A stretch of DNA of 23,259 bases from a virus. Numbering within the stretch: the first letter of the stretch is position 1; the number at the start of each line of letters is the position of its first letter. Location: positions 1-23,259 of the IMG/VR virus record IMGVR_UViG_3300025308_000347. The stretch is one strand, 5' to 3'. The notes beneath the pieces were generated by a model. That model saw only the letters and a program-made list of their open reading frames with translations, did no database searches and had not been told where the DNA came from. Made by a program: the position numbers and the translations under genes. Positions 1 through 7,983 of the stretch are shown in pieces.

Positions 1-3000
1 CAGGTCGCCGGTACCGCCGTCGACGGTCGCATTCGTGCGCGTGCCAGTGAAGCCGTCGGCGTGGCAGTCTTTGATGTAGATCACATTCGCCAGCAGCGGA
101 TCGCCGAAGTCTGTCACGATGGTGGCAGCAACGATGGATTCGTTGCCGATCACGTCGACCAGTTTGCCGAGCAGCGTTACCGCGCCGAGCGGCCGATTGG
201 TCAGTGGATATGGCTGCTGTACCAGCCCATCGTGCAGCGGATTCGCGTCGCCCCAGCTCGTGTTCGTGCCCGGCTGCCAGCGCCATTTCGCGCCGTCCAG
301 ATCCTGCTCGTCGGTCAGCCCCCAGCGCAGCACGTCGCCGGAAAGCGTGGCCCAGGGCATCGTGCCGGGTTTCGCACTCTTGCCGATGACGGTGTGGGGC
401 GCGGCCTGACCCCAGTCGCCGGGAACATAGAAGGTACTAACGGCGCGAGCTTGCACGTCGTAGAGCGCGCCCATCACCACCGGCGCGATCCAGCCCGTCG
501 CTGCGGCATCCGGCACCGGCTGAATGGCGCTCCATGCCGCCGATCCGGTCTCGCGCCAGCGCAACTCGAAACTGGCCACCGCGACGGCGCTCGCCGCCGG
601 TGCCGCGATGGTGACGCCGATTCTGTCCTGCAAGGTGCCATCGGCAAGGCGCAGGATGCACGTCGCGTCCGAGCGCAGCGCGATCACCGGCGCCGCGGGT
701 GCCTGGTTGCGTGGCGTGACGCCGCTGCTGATCCAGCTGGTGAAGGCGGGTATGGCGCCGTTGTCCGCATCCCATACGCCCGGCGCCGCATCGACCAGGG
801 TGAGCTTGGCGGTCAAGGCCGGGCCGCGTTCGATTTTCTTGATAATGGCGGGCATCGATTCGATATCCGCCTCGCCGAACTGGAACAGGTCGCCGGCGGC
901 CGGGCCCAGCGCCTCGACGATCGGGTTCTGGAGCGTCAGCACGGAATGTTCGCCGAAATCGTCGGCCACACCCATCACCACCGACGTGCCGTCCGAACGC
1001 CGGCAGCGGATGGCGTAGTTTGTCGCGGCGGCCATTTCCACCGGGCTGTCGATGGCCAGCTCGGTAATGTAGCCGGAGGCCACCGTGGTGCCGCGCACGC
1101 GGCCGCTGCCGAGGCCGACCAGGATGACGTCGTGAGAGAAGCGCACCAGGTCGCCCAGCGTGCAGCGCAAGGATTCGATGTCGAGATAAATCGTGTGATC
1201 TTCCGGCCGCAGCGTTCCTACCGCGTGCAGGTAGCGGCCGATGCGCCACGCCTGGTCGGATCGGCTGCAGCCGTAATACTCGACCGTCTCGAAGCGCGTC
1301 GCGTTCGACTCGTTGAAATCGTCCGCATAGACGGTGCAGACGTCCTCGACAAAGCCGCGATCGGCGTTGATGAACTTGATATGCAGCGCGTGCGGCAGGT
1401 CAATGAATTTCTTGACGCCGCTGTAGCTCCATGAGTTGCGCGGGCTGATGTGTTGAACCGGCACGGACTGCCAGGCGTCCATCACCACCGAATGCTTGCC
1501 GTCCTTCATCGTGCGCGTGGCGCGGCCGTGAGCCAGCACGTCCTTTACCGCGGTCCACACTGAGCCGCCATCGAGCACCCCGTCATAGGTCCAGTACGGC
1601 GCCGGGCCGTTCGGCGGGGCGGCATCGCAGGCCGTGGCAAAGGCCATATAACCGGGAAGGTCGATACGCCCGTCGGCGATCAGGGTCTGCGCGCCGCGCC
1701 GGCGCAACAGGTCGAGCGACTCCCAGGCCGGGTTGCGGGTCTTTTGCCACGCCCAGGCGCCGCCATCCCACACCGGGTGCCAGGCTTCGGCGGTGCAGTT
1801 GATCGAATCCGGCACACCGTTCAGCTGCTCGGAGGCCTTGATCCGAATCGCAATCGTGCACACCTGCGGCTGACGCACCGGGGTCTGGGTCTGAATGCTG
1901 CGCAGCGCCGTCCAGGTGCTGGTGTCGACCTGCTTGTCGGTGCCGTCGCCGGTGGTGCGTCGCACCTGCACTTCGTAGGCCGCGGCGAGGCCGGTATACC
2001 AGCGCGCGGCGCGCACGGCCGACGATTGCGTGGCCTCGGTCGCCGTGATCGTGCCATCGACTTCCAGCCCGGCATCGGTGCTGTTGGTCCAGACCGGCGT
2101 CAGCCAGGTGCTGTCGCCGACCTTGCGGTATTGCACTTCGAGTGTGACCGTGCGCGCGCCACGGCTGCCGTCGGCGCCGTAGCTGATCAGCCCGCGCGGG
2201 AAACTGATGTCGACGCTGATCTCGGCTGTCGCATCGCGCGTCTGCCGCATCTGCCAGCCGCCGGCGCTAGTCAGCGCGACCGATAGCAGGTCTTCGCGGA
2301 TCGACTGGGTATAGAGCGTGATCGCCGCATTGCCGGCCCAGCCGTCCGGGCCGCCCTCGTTGATCTCGATCTCGACCCCGGAAAATGCCGTGATCGGCGT
2401 CTCGCCGATGCAAATGTTCGAGATCGACAGCGGGCCGTACCCGGCGAGCAGCAGCAGGCGCACGTAGCGGTCGTTGCCCTGACTCTCGGTATAGGGCCGC
2501 GCCGCCATCAGCGGATAGTGCTTGCCCTTGCGCCCCAGCACGCGCGGGATGTTGGCGTAGGGCGCGTAGCGGTTGCTGGTGCCGGTGATGGCGTAGGTGG
2601 GGGCCGTCGCCTGTCCGGCGTTGAAGTTGTTGGCATCCGCCGCCGGCGCTGGGGTGTTCACCAGCGAATTGATCGCCATGTTGGCAACCAGACTGAATAG
2701 CCCGCTGAAACCCGCCGACCAGGCCGCGAATGACAGCGTGCCGGTACCGATCATTCCGGCTTCGAGCAGCGCCGACGTCATCGCCGACCCGATGCCTGGC
2801 GCGGCGATCATCACCGCCAAGGACAGCACCGTTACCAGCGGATCCTTGCCGCCTCCGCCGCCGCCCCCATGCGGATACACCTTGATGTAGACAATCCTTC
2901 CCGCCTTCGGCCGCGCCGTGGCCCACAAGTGGCGCGGCACCTCCCAGTCATCGACCCAGACGCGCGCATACGCGCCCATCACGGTAGGCAGCCCGGCAGC

Positions 3001-3108
3001 GAGTACTGCCTGCGCGATGGTCGATCCCGGCGGAGCGCAGGCATCGATGCGCGCCTGGCGGAAGGGGTGCGGCTGGATCACCAGCGGCAGAGTATTGGCC
3101 ATCAGCAT
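1..3108 (-). CDS. Tail-tip (gpJ-like) protein with gpI-like N-terminus, 3'-truncated by the window edge
   Basis: This minus frame is open from the start to base 1, 1036 codons without a stop, so the C-terminus lies outside the window. The protein should form the tail tip that contacts the host surface. The first ~80 residues look like a gpI-type beta-grasp domain (ARVWVDDWEVPRHLW, then GRIVYIKVYPH). They are followed by six glycines (81-86) and hydrophobic stretches at ~90-105 and ~119-145. The middle has the YAPYANIPRVLGRKGKHYPL region typical of J-like tail proteins, and later parts look like fibronectin-III or baseplate-hub domains. The first ATG (3108-3106) has GGAGG five bases upstream; a second in-frame ATG at 3102 overlaps the preceding stop as TGATG. 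The family assignment is by motif and position, the domain fusion is inference. Confidence 0.9.
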   Translation of the reverse strand, partial: MLMANTLPLVIQPHPFRQARIDACAPPGSTIAQAVLAAGLPTVMGAYARVWVDDWEVPRHLWATARPKAGRIVYIKVYPHGGGGGGGKDPLVTVLSLAVMIAAPGIGSAMTSALLEAGMIGTGTLSFAAWSAGFSGLFSLVANMAINSLVNTPAPAADANNFNAGQATAPTYAITGTSNRYAPYANIPRVLGRKGKHYPLMAARPYTESQGNDRYVRLLLLAGYGPLSISNICIGETPITAFSGVEIEINEGGPDGWAGNAAITLYTQSIREDLLSVALTSAGGWQMRQTRDATAEISVDISFPRGLISYGADGSRGARTVTLEVQYRKVGDSTWLTPVWTNSTDAGLEVDGTITATEATQSSAVRAARWYTGLAAAYEVQVRRTTGDGTDKQVDTSTWTALRSIQTQTPVRQPQVCTIAIRIKASEQLNGVPDSINCTAEAWHPVWDGGAWAWQKTRNPAWESLDLLRRRGAQTLIADGRIDLPGYMAFATACDAAPPNGPAPYWTYDGVLDGGSVWTAVKDVLAHGRATRTMKDGKHSVVMDAWQSVPVQHISPRNSWSYSGVKKFIDLPHALHIKFINADRGFVEDVCTVYADDFNESNATRFETVEYYGCSRSDQAWRIGRYLHAVGTLRPEDHTIYLDIESLRCTLGDLVRFSHDVILVGLGSGRVRGTTVASGYITELAIDSPVEMAAATNYAIRCRRSDGTSVVMGVADDFGEHSVLTLQNPIVEALGPAAGDLFQFGEADIESMPAIIKKIERGPALTAKLTLVDAAPGVWDADNGAIPAFTSWISSGVTPRNQAPAAPVIALRSDATCILRLADGTLQDRIGVTIAAPAASAVAVASFELRWRETGSAAWSAIQPVPDAAATGWIAPVVMGALYDVQARAVSTFYVPGDWGQAAPHTVIGKSAKPGTMPWATLSGDVLRWGLTDEQDLDGAKWRWQPGTNTSWGDANPLHDGLVQQPYPLTNRPLGAVTLLGKLVDVIGNESIVAATIVTDFGDPLLANVIYIKDCHADGFTGTRTNATVDGGTGDL

Positions 3109-3509
3109 CGCGGCCTCCAGAAGCCCAGCACGCGCCTTGACCAGGCCAAGCCGCGATAACTTTCCAGGCACACCGCCGCCGTCTCGTGCGTGTGGATCAT
3201 CCAGCCGGACGCCACCACCAGGCCGACATGCAGCGGCTCGCCGCGCAGGCGCAAGATAATGCCATCGCCTTCCCGCTCGCAGCCGGCGGCGATCTCATCA
3301 TAACGATCGAGATCCCGCTGCAGCGCCCGCCCGATCGTTGCCGCGTCCGCCCCGCGATGCCAGGTCGGCCCGTCGTAGGCCGGCAGATCGACGCCGTACT
3401 GCTCGCGCCAGATCAGCACCAGCAGGCCCCAGCAGTCGAGCCCGGCGCGATCGCGGCCGGATTCGACGTAGGGGATACCGATGTAGCGCTCGCACCAGGC
3501 GGGTATCAT
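3102..3509 (-). CDS. NlpC/P60 (C40) tail-assembly peptidase, lambda gpK-like
   Basis: A 135-residue cysteine peptidase of the NlpC/P60 family, the peptidoglycan-hydrolase part of lambda gpK without the JAB domain. It is expected to sit at the tail tip and help DNA entry by cutting cell-wall peptides. The nucleophile motif GLDCWGLL places Cys26, the histidine motif LHVGLVV gives His94, and His106 (MIHTHE) is a plausible third residue. Length and motif spacing are normal for the stand-alone phage form. An AGGGGG site lies five bases before the ATG. Its stop overlaps the tail-tip start, the usual K-I-J order. Its start is only 27 bases from the opposite-strand gene at 3537, so its transcription must come through that inserted gene from upstream. 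Confidence 0.93.
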   Translation of the reverse strand: MIPAWCERYIGIPYVESGRDRAGLDCWGLLVLIWREQYGVDLPAYDGPTWHRGADAATIGRALQRDLDRYDEIAAGCEREGDGIILRLRGEPLHVGLVVASGWMIHTHETAAVCLESYRGLAWSRRVLGFWRPRC

Positions 3510-3536
3510 GAATGCCCCCTGTCAGGAGCGACTGCC

Positions 3537-3809
3537 ATGCCCGAAATTACCCAGGAAGGTATTGAGAATGAGCTGAGACTGGTCATGGTTGAGACGGTTG
3601 CCGCTTTTTTGCTGGCGCGCGACGCAAAAGATCATGGGCGCAGCGTGAGAGAGCTGCACTCAGCCATGAGCGAAATGTTTGCCGCGGTCGCGAAGAAAAT
3701 GTCAGTCGGCTTCGGACTTGATCCAATGCAGACGGAGGTAACAGCGCAGCAAATAGTCGACGAGCTGTTTTCAAACGCTGAGCGGATTTTCGTGGGTAAC
3801 CCGCGCTGA
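3537..3809 (+). CDS. Opposite-strand moron-like gene, unknown function
   Basis: A 90-residue protein starting MPEITQEGIENELR, read against the surrounding tail operon. CAGGAG lies eight bases before the ATG. Codons are visibly more AT-rich at the third position (ATT, AAT, TTT, AAA, TCA, ATA) than in the flanking tail genes, which suggests a separate origin. Composition looks like a soluble helical protein, with acidic first residues and a heptad-like RELHSAMSEMFAAVAKKM at about 40-57. I recognise no family and see no signal peptide or membrane segment. Any promoter would lie inside the 5' end of the NlpC/P60 gene; TATCAT at 3504-3509 is a weak -10 candidate without a clear -35. Single inserted genes of this kind in lambdoid phages are often lysogenic-conversion or superinfection-exclusion genes; that role is not shown here. 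Confidence 0.7.
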   Translation: MPEITQEGIENELRLVMVETVAAFLLARDAKDHGRSVRELHSAMSEMFAAVAKKMSVGFGLDPMQTEVTAQQIVDELFSNAERIFVGNPR

Positions 3810-4032
3810 CCATTGCTTGCCACGCAGGAGAGTCAAATTGCTTCCGGATTTCGGCACGGATGAGCGCTCGGACATCACTCATGTCTGCCTGTGTCTGACG
3901 CTCCGGGAGCGACACCGCACCAGGGATGGTGATGCGGATGGAGCGCACTCCAGTAGCGTCTTCCGACTGCTCGATCACAAGCGGAACCGCGGCTGCATCG
4001 CGGCGTGCGTCGATGATGATCACCGCGGCCAT
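3583..4032 (-). CDS. Small tail-operon protein, 3' part uncertain (overlaps opposite-strand gene)
   Basis: The start overlaps the stop of the preceding gene as TGATG, and the first ~70 codons (from MAAVIIIDARRDAAAVPLVI) have the GC-rich third positions of the real tail genes. A small unknown gene is common between the DUF1833 gene and the NlpC/P60 gene. The frame stays open to 3583, 149 residues in all. The last ~75 residues (3583-3809) lie antisense to the plus-strand gene and look like a shadow: rich in R, S, A and L with no apparent fold. The likely reading is a genuine N-terminal half whose original end was replaced when the plus-strand gene inserted. Function is unknown. Confidence 0.5.
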   Translation of the reverse strand: MAAVIIIDARRDAAAVPLVIEQSEDATGVRSIRITIPGAVSLPERQTQADMSDVRALIRAEIRKQFDSPAWQAMVSAGYPRKSAQRLKTARRLFAALLPPSALDQVRSRLTFSSRPRQTFRSWLSAALSRCAHDLLRRAPAKKRQPSQP

Positions 4033-4502
4033 CAGAACAACCCCGGAAACATGGCCGGCGTCAGCGTCGTCGCCACCGGCTCGGTGAGAATTTCCTCGAA
4101 CGCCAGATCGCCGCTGATGGTGCCGGCGTCGTAGGGACAATTGCGCAGCACCAGGCCGGTGAACTCGACTTCCACCACGTTCGGCGTGGAGGACAGCACC
4201 ACCTGGATGGTGACCTGCGGCGGGCCGGATGCCGCGCGCAGGGCGCGGATGATCGTCTGATCGATGTTCTCGATCGACAGCCGCGCTGTGTCCGGATTGT
4301 CCGGATCTTCGCCGGGCAGGACGATGTTGAACGCCCACGCGGCATAGAGATCGCCGTTGCTGGTGATGTTCTCGTTGTTGTCGACCACGCGGATCGGCGC
4401 GGACAGCGAACTGTGATCGATGGTCAGCAGAGTCAGCCAGGCCTCGCTGGTCGATTCAGCGTTCTGACTGGCGATGGCGTTGGCGGAGAGGGCGCGAGGC
4501 AT
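4032..4502 (-). CDS. Minor tail protein, DUF1833 family (lambda gpL-like position)
   Basis: A 156-residue protein with the DUF1833 pattern: an N-terminal SEAWLTLLTIDH strand, then ITSNGDLYAAWAFNIVLPGE, RLSIENIDQTIIRALRA, and a C-terminal FEEILTEPVATTLTPAMFPGLF. Family members sit in the tail-tip module between the tape measure and the NlpC peptidase and are thought to belong to the distal tail complex, in the place of lambda gpL. Length is full. It is co-transcribed with the gene before it (3-bp gap) and overlaps the next start. Family identity rests on remembered sequence pattern plus synteny. Confidence 0.85.
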   Translation of the reverse strand: MPRALSANAIASQNAESTSEAWLTLLTIDHSSLSAPIRVVDNNENITSNGDLYAAWAFNIVLPGEDPDNPDTARLSIENIDQTIIRALRAASGPPQVTIQVVLSSTPNVVEVEFTGLVLRNCPYDAGTISGDLAFEEILTEPVATTLTPAMFPGLF

Positions 4503-4505
4503 GGC

Positions 4506-4862
4506 TTACAACACCCAGAGATTCATGTCGATCTGCCAGTTCGGCCCGCCCAATGGCACATAGGCCGGGATCGGCTTCTTGAAGCGAAAGGTTTTAGCGG
4601 CTTGCGTGCGTGGACTGACCCAGGTGAAGTTCAACGTCCCGCTGGCCAGCGTGGTCAGCCAAAACGCATCAAAGATTTCCACCTGCGCCAACGTGCAGCG
4701 GATCGAACACTTGATCGGCCGCTGCGTGCCGGTCTGCCGGCGGCGCGACTTGCCGGGGCCGGCGTCGGTCGGCGTCTCCACTGCTTGGTCGGGCGGAGAT
4801 TCACCAAAGCCGGCGACATTCACCAGCGCGGGCAGCGTGCCAGGCCAGGTCGGATCTGGCAT
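4506..4862 (-). CDS. Minor tail protein (lambda gpM-like position)
   Basis: A 118-residue protein starting MPDPTWPGTLPALVNV, directly after the tape measure with a 1-bp gap. It has a basic middle (GKSRRRQTGTQRPIK) and a beta-rich second half (ALTTLASGT-like turns, LNFTWVSPRTQAAKTFRF, ending WQIDMNLWVL). Position and length match the distal-tail proteins that follow the tape measure in lambda-like siphophages, such as gpM, which help form the initiator complex. I do not recognise a named Pfam family with confidence, so the role is inferred from synteny. Confidence 0.8.
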   Translation of the reverse strand: MPDPTWPGTLPALVNVAGFGESPPDQAVETPTDAGPGKSRRRQTGTQRPIKCSIRCTLAQVEIFDAFWLTTLASGTLNFTWVSPRTQAAKTFRFKKPIPAYVPLGGPNWQIDMNLWVL

Positions 4863-4863
4863 C

Positions 4864-7311
4864 TCAGCCTCGCCGCGTCAGCACGGGCGTAACGCCGAAG
4901 CGCGCGCGCATCGCCGAATCCTGCTGCCCGCCGGTAATCTGACTGCGCACTTCGTCGCGGACGAACACCTTGATCTGCTGCATGCCATCCGGGCCGCTGC
5001 CTTGCTCGACGCTCACCGGCGCTGAAGTCGGCGCGGTGCGCTGGTCGTAGACGACTACTTGGATTGCGCCGGCGCTACTGGCACCCAGGCTGCCCGCTGG
5101 CGCTTCTCCGCCGCCGAGGATCTGCGCCTTGACGCCGAGATCACCGTCCGACATGCGGCTGAGAGGAATAATGGCTTCGCCGGGCGACCCGGCCTTTTCG
5201 CCCATCAATCCTTTCCGAAATGCTCCACCCTGGGCAAACTTGAACAGCGTCGGCGATGACACGATGGTGTTGCGGTAGCCGGCCAGATCGGCAGAATTGA
5301 AGACGTTGCCTTTCGCAAAAGGAAGTGCAGCCCACGCGCTCATCGCGGTTGTTTCAGCCGCGGCGGCTGCTCCTCCGCCGGAATTGAACAGGTTTCCGAT
5401 TCCAGGCAACAAGCTATTGATCAATTTCGATCCCTCCGAAACGATCGGTTTGGCGATGTTCTGGCGGGCCAGCTCGGTGGCGGCGAACTTGGCCAGCGAG
5501 GCAATGTCGAGCTTGCCGGTGACCACAAAGTTGGCGATCGCATCCTCGGCCATCTGGGCGCCGCGCTTGAAGGCGCTGGCCATCGCGTCGGCGGATCGGG
5601 CGGCCTCGTCGGCATAGGACTGCAGGCCGTCCCTGGCGCCGGCGATCCAGTCGCGCTGGCGCATCTCGATGGTGTCGTGGGCGTCCAGCCATGCGCCTTT
5701 GGCCTGCTCGGCGCCTTCGCGCAGCTTGGCCACGCCGGCGTCGATGCCGTCCAGGTCGCCAATCTTGCCCAGGCGATCGGTAAGCTTGGCTTCGTCCCTG
5801 GCTAAATCGGCGTCGATCTTGCGGAAGGCCGTGAGCCGCGCGCGCTCGGCGGCATTCTTGCCCATCAGCTCGATTTCCAGGCGCAGATCCTCGTTGCGCT
5901 GCGCATGGGCCTCGCCAGCTTTCTCGACCACCTCGCGCGAGGTGGTCTCGGCCGCGTCCACCTTGTTCAGCACGCGCTCTTTCGCCGCCAGCTCTCGGAT
6001 GGTCTCCTGCAATTCCTTGGTGGCGAAGGGCTGCTTCTGGATCAGCTTCTCGACGGTGCCGATGTAGGCTTCCTCGCTGATGCGACCGGCATCGAGTCCG
6101 CCCTTCAGTGCGGCGAGCTGCTCGGTGAAACCGCGATTGACGCCAGAGGTCTCGGCCACGGTATCGGCGAACAGATCGCGGCGCGACTTGGGCGCGGATA
6201 TTTTCTCCGCGAACAATTTTTCGCGCTCCTCGCGTTTCTTGGCGATGGCTTCGGCCTTGATGTCGGCGCGCAGGTCGGCAGCTTCTAACTGCTTGATCTC
6301 GTCGTCGATCGCCTCGGCGCGAGCGGTCTTCGACAGGGGGTTGGCCAGCGACCGCGCGGCTTGGTCACGACGGTTCTTTTCGGCGCCCTGCTGCTTGTCG
6401 AAGCTCTTCTGCGCTTCGGCTTCCAACTGATCCTGCAGGCGCAGGGCCTTCTGCATCAATTCCGGTAGCATGCCGCGCATCGTCGGGCTGTTCTCGGCGT
6501 CCTTGATCTGCGCCAGCACGGCATCCAGGCGGCCCTTGATGGCATCGTGCGGGGCGGCCTCGCGGCCGATGCCCATCATCGCGTCCCAGGCCTTCGAGGC
6601 GGCGCCACGGAGGTTGTCCCAAGCACGCTCGACTATGCCCAGCTTCGGCGCGATCTCTGCCAACCGGTCGCCGAGCAGGCTGGCAAGCTCGGTCTGCGCC
6701 TGCGTCACCTCACCCATGCGCTGCAGGTGGGCGATGTGGTCGAGTTCGGCGACGGACAGGAAGTGCAGGCGCTTATTGAGTTCCTCCGCGCCTTTGGCCG
6801 GCTCGTCGAACAGCTTGACCAGCTCGGGGCCAACCTTCGCCACGTCGGTGCCCATCACCAGCGCGAAGTTGCCGGCCAGGGCGGTGATCTGGCGGAAGGC
6901 CGCGGCGCCGACCTGGCCCGACGCGGCCAGCGCGACCTCTATTTCCTTGGCCTGCGCAATGGTCATCTGAGAGTGGTTCGCCATCTCGGCGGCGTTGGCG
7001 CGCATGCTGGCGGCACTCTCTCCCGCGATGTCGCCGCCCTGGGCGACGGCGAGCGTCATCTTCCTAACTTCGGCGGAGCCGTCGGCGTAGGCTTTGCCCA
7101 CCACCGCAGCCGCTGCGCCGGCGGTCAGCAGCGCGGGGGCCAGCCCGGCCACGGTGTTGATCAATTCCTGCGAGACACCGATCATCTGCGACGTCTTGTC
7201 GACCACCGCCGACTTCAGGTCGGCGATGGTGCTCTTGGCTTCGTTGACGGCCGGCCGCAGGCCGTCGGCATGGCCGCGAATATGGATATCGACGTTGTTG
7301 TTGTCGCTCAC
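4864..7311 (-). CDS. Tail tape measure protein
   Basis: An 815-residue tape measure, which sets tail length and runs through the tail tube. The order fits: it starts as ATGA overlapping the GT frameshift product. A hydrophobic segment at 52-72 (TVAGLAPALLTAGAAAAVVGK) is followed by a lambda gpH-like N-terminal region to ~260, then a long, charged, mostly helical coiled-coil region at about 280-600. The C-terminal motif near 690-770 (FKFAQGGAFRKGLMGEKAG, then EAIIPLSRMSDGDLGVK) is characteristic of gpH-type tape measures. At roughly 1.5 angstrom per residue, the length would fit a tail of about 120 nm, an inference only. Confidence 0.96.
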   Translation of the reverse strand: MSDNNNVDIHIRGHADGLRPAVNEAKSTIADLKSAVVDKTSQMIGVSQELINTVAGLAPALLTAGAAAAVVGKAYADGSAEVRKMTLAVAQGGDIAGESAASMRANAAEMANHSQMTIAQAKEIEVALAASGQVGAAAFRQITALAGNFALVMGTDVAKVGPELVKLFDEPAKGAEELNKRLHFLSVAELDHIAHLQRMGEVTQAQTELASLLGDRLAEIAPKLGIVERAWDNLRGAASKAWDAMMGIGREAAPHDAIKGRLDAVLAQIKDAENSPTMRGMLPELMQKALRLQDQLEAEAQKSFDKQQGAEKNRRDQAARSLANPLSKTARAEAIDDEIKQLEAADLRADIKAEAIAKKREEREKLFAEKISAPKSRRDLFADTVAETSGVNRGFTEQLAALKGGLDAGRISEEAYIGTVEKLIQKQPFATKELQETIRELAAKERVLNKVDAAETTSREVVEKAGEAHAQRNEDLRLEIELMGKNAAERARLTAFRKIDADLARDEAKLTDRLGKIGDLDGIDAGVAKLREGAEQAKGAWLDAHDTIEMRQRDWIAGARDGLQSYADEAARSADAMASAFKRGAQMAEDAIANFVVTGKLDIASLAKFAATELARQNIAKPIVSEGSKLINSLLPGIGNLFNSGGGAAAAAETTAMSAWAALPFAKGNVFNSADLAGYRNTIVSSPTLFKFAQGGAFRKGLMGEKAGSPGEAIIPLSRMSDGDLGVKAQILGGGEAPAGSLGASSAGAIQVVVYDQRTAPTSAPVSVEQGSGPDGMQQIKVFVRDEVRSQITGGQQDSAMRARFGVTPVLTRRG

Positions 7312-7981
7312 CGCCTCATCTCCTCAAGCGCCGCCCGCTCCATGGTCATCAGCTTCCAGAACATCCTCGTCAATCGCTTGCGCTTCACCCGCAGCAGGCG
7401 CGCGGTCGATTCGACCTGCGCCATATCCAGCCCGTCCAGCGCGCCACGCGGAGTGCGCCGCCAGCGGCCTTCCTGCATCAGGAACACTCGCACCGCCGGC
7501 CAGTTGTCCGGGGTGACCGGCACGTCGCCCGGTCTTCCGCCGTCCCCTTCCCCGCCGTACTGCGCCTTCAGCTTCGCCACTTCTTCCGGCGCCACCCCGG
7601 CCGCCGCCAGGTCGTCGCCATCCACCTCGTCGCCGCCACCGCTGCCGTTGACCCAGGCATGCGCGGCGGCGATCAGTTTTTTTCCTCGACCTCCATCAGC
7701 TCGCGCTGGTAGCGTTCGAACAGGGCGCGCGCGGCGTTCTTGTGGTAGCCGAAGAGCTTCGCCAGACCGTCCTCGTTGCAGGGTTCGTCGCCGTCCCAGC
7801 TGTTCACCAGACCGGCAAAGAACTGGGGGTCGGACTTGTCTTTGCCGTCCTTGCAGTAGGCGACGAACTCGTCGCGGGTCAGCCACTTGAAACCGACGTG
7901 GAGCACCCGCTCCTCGCCGTCGATGCACGCGAAGCGCACATCGGCGGGAAAGGTCTCCGGCGCTTGCAGCCTGAATGCCAT
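7308..7981 (-). CDS. Tail assembly chaperone GT, made by programmed -1 frameshift
   Basis: Upstream product G (102 codons) runs into a -1 frame that is open from the slippery site to 7308, giving a joined protein of about 224 residues. The T part begins LIAAAHAWVNGSGGG after the shift and ends VKRKRLTRMFWKLMTMERAALEEMRR. In lambda and most siphophages gpG and gpGT coat the tape measure and bring in tail-tube subunits, at a fixed ratio set by the frameshift. Order (tube, G, GT, tape measure), overlap with the tape-measure ATG, and the canonical A AAA AAC heptamer all support this. The T frame has no good independent start near the junction. Confidence 0.9.
7673..7981 (-). CDS. Tail assembly chaperone G (unshifted product)
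   Basis: A 102-residue protein (MAFRLQAPETFPADVRF to RELMEVEEKN) ending in TGA directly at the slippery heptamer. It starts two bases after the tail-tube stop. The sequence resembles small phage tail-assembly chaperones, with FKWLTRDEFVAYCKDGKD and a helical C-terminus. Most ribosomes would end here, giving an excess of G over GT. Confidence 0.9.
   Translation of the reverse strand: MAFRLQAPETFPADVRFACIDGEERVLHVGFKWLTRDEFVAYCKDGKDKSDPQFFAGLVNSWDGDEPCNEDGLAKLFGYHKNAARALFERYQRELMEVEEKN
7676..7682 (-). other. Programmed -1 frameshift slippery heptamer A AAA AAC
   Basis: On the minus strand seven A bases and a C precede the zero-frame stop TGA (7675-7673). In the zero frame the codons are GAA AAA AAC TGA, so the heptamer A AAA AAC is in the correct X XXY YYZ register. 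A slip of one base gives CTG as the next codon and opens the T frame. A purine-rich GGAGGTCGAGG lies 3-4 codons upstream and could act as the stimulating Shine-Dalgarno-like element known from other bacterial frameshift sites. Confidence 0.88.
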
Positions 7982-7983
7982 GA

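Noticed and set aside
61-1434. 457-codon plus-strand open frame
   Set aside because: It lies codon-for-codon antisense to the tail-tip frame; its product is rich in R, H, G and A with no fold, a common shadow in GC-rich DNA.
6547-7890. 447-codon plus-strand open frame over the tape measure and GT genes
   Set aside because: Its bases are already explained by the tape measure and the frameshifted chaperone.
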